In this document: piece by piece, positions 61,396-64,000 of the stretch
Layout of the letters: the number at the start of each line of letters is the position of its first letter
Position numbering within the stretch: position 1 is the stretch's first letter
Assembly (NCBI RefSeq): GCF_945952365.1
Contig: NZ_CAMFHX010000001.1
Location: forward strand, 62,001 to 126,000
Reading direction: 5' to 3'
DNA from: an uncultured Cetobacterium sp.
GTDB lineage: Bacteria; Fusobacteriota; Fusobacteriia; Fusobacteriales; Fusobacteriaceae
DNA length: 64,000 nucleotides
The notes under the pieces: generated by a model
What the model was told of the DNA's origin: nothing
Databases searched by the model: none
Seen by the model: the letters and a program-made list of their open reading frames with translations, nothing else
Program-made: the position numbers and the translations under genes

Positions 61396-61424
61396 TTGTT
61401 AGAAGTGAAAAAACAGATTATAAT
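61396..61424 (+). promoter_or_regulatory. Promoter of the old yellow enzyme-nitroreductase operon
   Basis: TTGTTA (61396-61401), 17-nt spacer, TATAAT (61419-61424). Confidence 0.8.
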
Positions 61425-61466
61425 CCATTTAGAAAATAAATTTATAAATAGTTAGAAGGAGAACCC

Positions 61467-62576
61467 ATGAAAAGTATTTTTGATAAAACAAAATTAGGTA
61501 ATTTAGAAATGAAAAATAGAATAATAAGAGGAGCCCTTTGGGAAGATTTAGCAGATGAAAACGGTCATTTGACTCCTGAGCTTTCAGCTATATATGAAGA
61601 GCTAGCTGCAGGCGGAGCAGGAACACTTATTACTGGATATGCTTTTGTTACTGAAGATGAACAACCTAATCCTGGAATGATGGGAATATATAATGATAGT
61701 TTTATAGATGAATACAAAATATTTACTGATAAAATCCATCAACATGGAACTAATATTATTATGCAAATAGTTTATGGTGGATTCATGACTAACTATAAAG
61801 TTGGAGATAGAGTTATTTGGGGCCCATCAACTATACAAAATGAAAATACTGGAACTTGGGCTAAAGAGATTTCTAAAGAGGAGATTAAATACTTAGTTAA
61901 AGCATTTGCTGACGCAGCATTAAGAGTTAAAAAATCTGGATTTGATGGTGTTCAAATACATGGAGGACATGGATATTTATTAAGTCAATTTTTATCTCCA
62001 TACTACAATAAGAGAGAAGATGAGTATGGTGGCAGTATCGAAAATAGAGGAAGAATCATTTTTGAAATTTTTACAGCAATGAGAGAGGCTGTAGGAAAAG
62101 AGTTTCCTATTTGGATAAAATTAAATTCTGCTGACTACATTAAAGATGGAGGACTTACAGAAGATGACAGTATGTATGTAGCTAAAAAATTAGCAGAGTT
62201 AGGAATCGATGCGATAGAAGTTACTGGTGGAAACGAATCAATAAAAGAAGTTGGAGAAAACAATTTAGGAGCTGCAAGAACTAAGGTTATTGTTTCAAAA
62301 GAAAATGAATCATACTTTAGAAATTATGCTAAAAAGTTGGCAGAAGAGATAGAGACTCCTGTTATTTTAATCGGTGGAAATAGACATGTGGATGTTATGG
62401 AGGATATTTTAAATTCTTCTAAAGTGCAGTATTTCTCTTTATCTAGACCACTTACTTGCGAACCTGATTTAGTTAATATCTGGATGTCTGGAGATTTAAA
62501 AAGACCTAAATGTGTATCGTGTAATAAATGCTACTTTACACCTGGAAAAAGATGTATTTTTAATTTAAAAAAATAG
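61467..62576 (+). CDS. Old yellow enzyme-family NADH:flavin oxidoreductase
   Basis: FMN TIM-barrel ene-reductase, 369 aa. Seen: LGNLEMKNRIIRGALWEDLA (about 11-30), MQIVYGGF, FDGVQIHGGHGYLLSQFLSPYYNKREDEYGGSIENRGR in parts (about 166-203, with the HxxH/N substrate pair as HGGH and the catalytic YGGS region), and VTGGNES. The C-terminus has CVSCNKCYFTPGKRC but no fused FeS/FAD domain, so it is the single-domain type. It would reduce activated alkenes or quinones. The nitroreductase follows in the same transcript. Confidence 0.9.
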   Translation: MKSIFDKTKLGNLEMKNRIIRGALWEDLADENGHLTPELSAIYEELAAGGAGTLITGYAFVTEDEQPNPGMMGIYNDSFIDEYKIFTDKIHQHGTNIIMQIVYGGFMTNYKVGDRVIWGPSTIQNENTGTWAKEISKEEIKYLVKAFADAALRVKKSGFDGVQIHGGHGYLLSQFLSPYYNKREDEYGGSIENRGRIIFEIFTAMREAVGKEFPIWIKLNSADYIKDGGLTEDDSMYVAKKLAELGIDAIEVTGGNESIKEVGENNLGAARTKVIVSKENESYFRNYAKKLAEEIETPVILIGGNRHVDVMEDILNSSKVQYFSLSRPLTCEPDLVNIWMSGDLKRPKCVSCNKCYFTPGKRCIFNLKK

Positions 62577-62591
62577 ATGAAGGAGCTTATA

Positions 62592-63110
62592 ATGAATTCA
62601 ATTTTTTATAGAAGAAGTATTAGAAATTTTACTGATAAAGATGTCGAGTGTGAAAAAATAGAGCGTATTTTAAGAGCTGCTATGCAAGCACCATCAGCTC
62701 ATAATTTTAAGCCGTGGGAGTTTATTATAGTTGAAAGTGATGAAAAGAAAAAAGAAATCTCTTTAATGAGCCCTCATGCAACGCCAGCTGGAAAATCAAA
62801 AGTTTCTATTGTTGTTTTGGGTAATTCAAAATTAATAGAAAAAGATGATATGTGGCTACAGCAAGATTTAGGAGCAGCTATTCAAAATATGCTACTTCAG
62901 ATTGTTGAAGAAGGGTTAGGTGGAGTTTGGCTTGGATTCTATCCTGAAGTTGAAAGAGTTCAAAAAATAAAAAAATATTTTAATCTTCCTGAACATATAA
63001 TTCCATTTGGTGTTGTATCGTTTGGATATTCAGAAGAGGAAAATAAATTTATCAATAGATATGATAAATCTAAAGTTCATTGTGAAAAATATTGTTCTAT
63101 AGAAGAATAA
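62592..63110 (+). CDS. Nitroreductase-family NAD(P)H-dependent flavoprotein
   Basis: 172 aa. Seen: SIFYRRSIRNFTDKDVE (FMN phosphate-binding RRSIRxF, residues 3-19), MQAPSAHNFKPWEFIIVE (about 36-53), QDLGAAIQNMLLQIVEEGLGGVWLGFYPE in parts, and FGVVSFGYSEE. Typical of dimeric FMN nitro/quinone reductases. Start ATG 62592 follows AAGGAG; an earlier in-frame ATG at 62577 overlaps the OYE stop region. Confidence 0.92.
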   Translation: MNSIFYRRSIRNFTDKDVECEKIERILRAAMQAPSAHNFKPWEFIIVESDEKKKEISLMSPHATPAGKSKVSIVVLGNSKLIEKDDMWLQQDLGAAIQNMLLQIVEEGLGGVWLGFYPEVERVQKIKKYFNLPEHIIPFGVVSFGYSEEENKFINRYDKSKVHCEKYCSIEE

Positions 63111-63115
63111 TATTT

Positions 63116-63152
63116 AAAAACTACCCTGCTATAGATAGCAGGGTAGTTTTTA
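63116..63152. terminator. Bidirectional terminator
   Basis: AAAAACTACCCTGCTA-TAGA-TAGCAGGGTAGTTTTT between the nitroreductase and DUF309 genes. Confidence 0.92.
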
Positions 63153-63512
63153 TTATTTATGCAAAGGCAGATAAAGCTCTTCGTAATCTTTTTGCTTTTT
63201 AATTTTTAATATTGTATCTTGAATAGTATCTTTTAACTCTTTTGAATCTATCCCTAGGTCTTCTATCAAAAATGAAACCTCTTCATAGTTATTAAGTGAA
63301 TTTTCTAAAACTTGGACTGCGCCCTTAAAGTTTTTATTTCTCCAATGAAGCAATCCAACCGAAATCAACAATAAATTTATCGCTACGTGTTTTCTTGTTT
63401 CACACTTTGTTTCCTCTACCCAAATCTCTTCTAAAATCTCATGACACTCAAAGAAATCTCTCTCATTTTGGAAAATCTCTATAAATTTTAAATAGCTTTC
63501 TTTATTTTTCAT
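63153..63512 (-). CDS. DUF309 domain protein
   Basis: 119-aa all-helical protein matching DUF309: FFECHEILEEIWVEE (about 20-34, the HExLExxW motif), KHVAINLLLISVGLLHWRNKNFKGAVQVLENSL in parts. A conserved His/Glu cluster suggests a metal or small-molecule site, but no function is established. The start overlaps the flavodoxin end by 11 nt, indicating translational coupling. Confidence 0.85.
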   Translation of the reverse strand: MKNKESYLKFIEIFQNERDFFECHEILEEIWVEETKCETRKHVAINLLLISVGLLHWRNKNFKGAVQVLENSLNNYEEVSFLIEDLGIDSKELKDTIQDTILKIKKQKDYEELYLPLHK

Positions 63513-64000
63513 TTAAATCCTCTTCAAAATTTTCTATCAACCAATTATTAAGTCTATCTTTTATCTCTTTTAACATAAACATCTCATCTAAAACTAATCC
63601 TATAAATTTACCATTCACAACAGCTGTGCTTTTTACAAAAGCATATCCCTCTATTGAAGTTTCTCCAACTATATTTGCATTTTTTTCTAATAAAACATCA
63701 TAAATAGGTTTCATTCCGTTAACAAAGGTAGCTGCATAAAAGCCTTGATTTCCTCTTCCTATCAATCCCACATCTTTTCCACTGAAATCTATCTCTCTTA
63801 ATTTTTCAATTACATTTATCCACTCTTGATGAGGAACTCCAAAACCATAGGTTGGAATTATAAAAATTAACCTATTATATTCCTTTACTTTCTCAACTAA
63901 ATTTTCATCCGAAACTTTATATACATCACACTTTTCTTTTAATTTATCCTTAATTAAAGTCGTAACAAACTCGCTTTTTCCTCTTTGACTACTATAAAAT
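63502..64000 (-). CDS. Flavodoxin-like protein (5' end cut off by window edge)
   Basis: Visible part about 166 aa. At the N-terminal edge FYSSQRGKSEFVTTLIKDKL is the FMN phosphate loop (S-x-R-G-K-S), followed by FIIPTYGFGVPHQEWINVI (about residues 55-73 of the visible part) and GLIGRGNQGFYAATFVNG, the isoalloxazine-contact loop. This is a short-chain flavodoxin, probably an NrdI- or general electron carrier. An internal GTG/ATG start at 63771 would cut through the domain and is rejected. Upstream sequence is outside the window. Confidence 0.85.
   Translation of the reverse strand, partial: FYSSQRGKSEFVTTLIKDKLKEKCDVYKVSDENLVEKVKEYNRLIFIIPTYGFGVPHQEWINVIEKLREIDFSGKDVGLIGRGNQGFYAATFVNGMKPIYDVLLEKNANIVGETSIEGYAFVKSTAVVNGKFIGLVLDEMFMLKEIKDRLNNWLIENFEEDLNEK

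Noticed and set aside
1-64000. CRISPR arrays, tRNA or rRNA genes, prophage
   Set aside because: No regularly spaced direct repeats, cloverleaf/CCA signatures, rRNA segments or phage structural genes were seen on reading the intergenic regions.

Overview
The window is AT-rich chromosomal DNA from a diderm anaerobe, most likely a member of the Fusobacteriota (Fusobacterium/Cetobacterium-like). It combines lipid A genes (lpxC, fabZ, lpxA, lpxI, lpxB and an MsbA-type exporter) and phosphatidylserine/phosphatidylethanolamine synthesis with genes and RNA switches usually thought of as Firmicute-like: WhiA, ScpA, YlmH, a NusG-domain-II protein, and lysine (L-box), purine and TPP riboswitches. Arginine is mostly AGA, starts include several TTG/GTG codons, and many promoters carry an extended -10 (TGnTATAAT). 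I found no rRNA, tRNA, CRISPR array, intact insertion sequence or prophage. The organism call is an inference from gene content.

Layout. 1-7.4 kb (minus): a compact operon pcrA-lpxC-fabZ-lpxA-lpxI-lpxB-msbA, with msbA cut by the window edge. 7.5-10.1 kb: pssA divergent from a YlmH-like S4 protein plus a molybdopterin-binding protein, sharing a palindromic promoter. 10.2-11.8 kb: an accessory spot with a single-domain RelA/SpoT alarmone synthetase, a coiled-coil partner and the decayed remains of a type I restriction methylase (HsdM). 11.9-18.9 kb (minus): psd, NusG-II, AI-2E-type permease, RNA methyltransferase, HI0933-type flavoprotein, a coiled-coil protein, cyclophilin, aldose epimerase. 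19-23 kb: mgsA, pncB, dtd, an FMN alpha-hydroxy-acid oxidase, tpx. 23-26.6 kb: PopT-type DUF368 protein, an apparently domesticated Mu-type transposase, a glucose-type PTS transporter. 26.6-33.4 kb (minus): polA-whiA-ribF-scpA and an orphan adenine methyltransferase. 33.6-39 kb: ssb, a TPP riboswitch with tenA-thiZ-thiX-thiY, MATE pump and ArsC/Spx-like protein. 39-42.8 kb: WYL and RpiR regulators, GNAT, nanE, a class III Fic enzyme. 42.9-48.8 kb (minus): lysine-riboswitch operon lysC-asd-aminotransferase, then argG with an amino-acid binding protein behind a leader-peptide attenuator. 49-53 kb: hutU-hutG-anion permease. 53-57.7 kb (minus): metallophosphoesterase, mntP, and a purine-riboswitch operon with an amidohydrolase (deaminase) and an AzgA-type purine permease. 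57.7-59.5 kb: unknown lipoprotein and IclR regulator. 59.5-63.1 kb: HxlR redox regulator with MFS pump, old yellow enzyme and nitroreductase. 63.1-64 kb: DUF309 protein and a flavodoxin cut by the edge.

The more unusual items are the alarmone-synthetase pair beside a dead HsdM, the catalytically degenerate Mu-like transposase kept as a single gene, the basic-residue leader peptide with three mutually exclusive hairpins ahead of the arginine genes, a purine riboswitch whose ligand logic is not obvious, and a shared TTAC/GTAA-type operator in an HxlR electrophile-stress module. All functional calls rest on motif recognition by eye; no database search was run.
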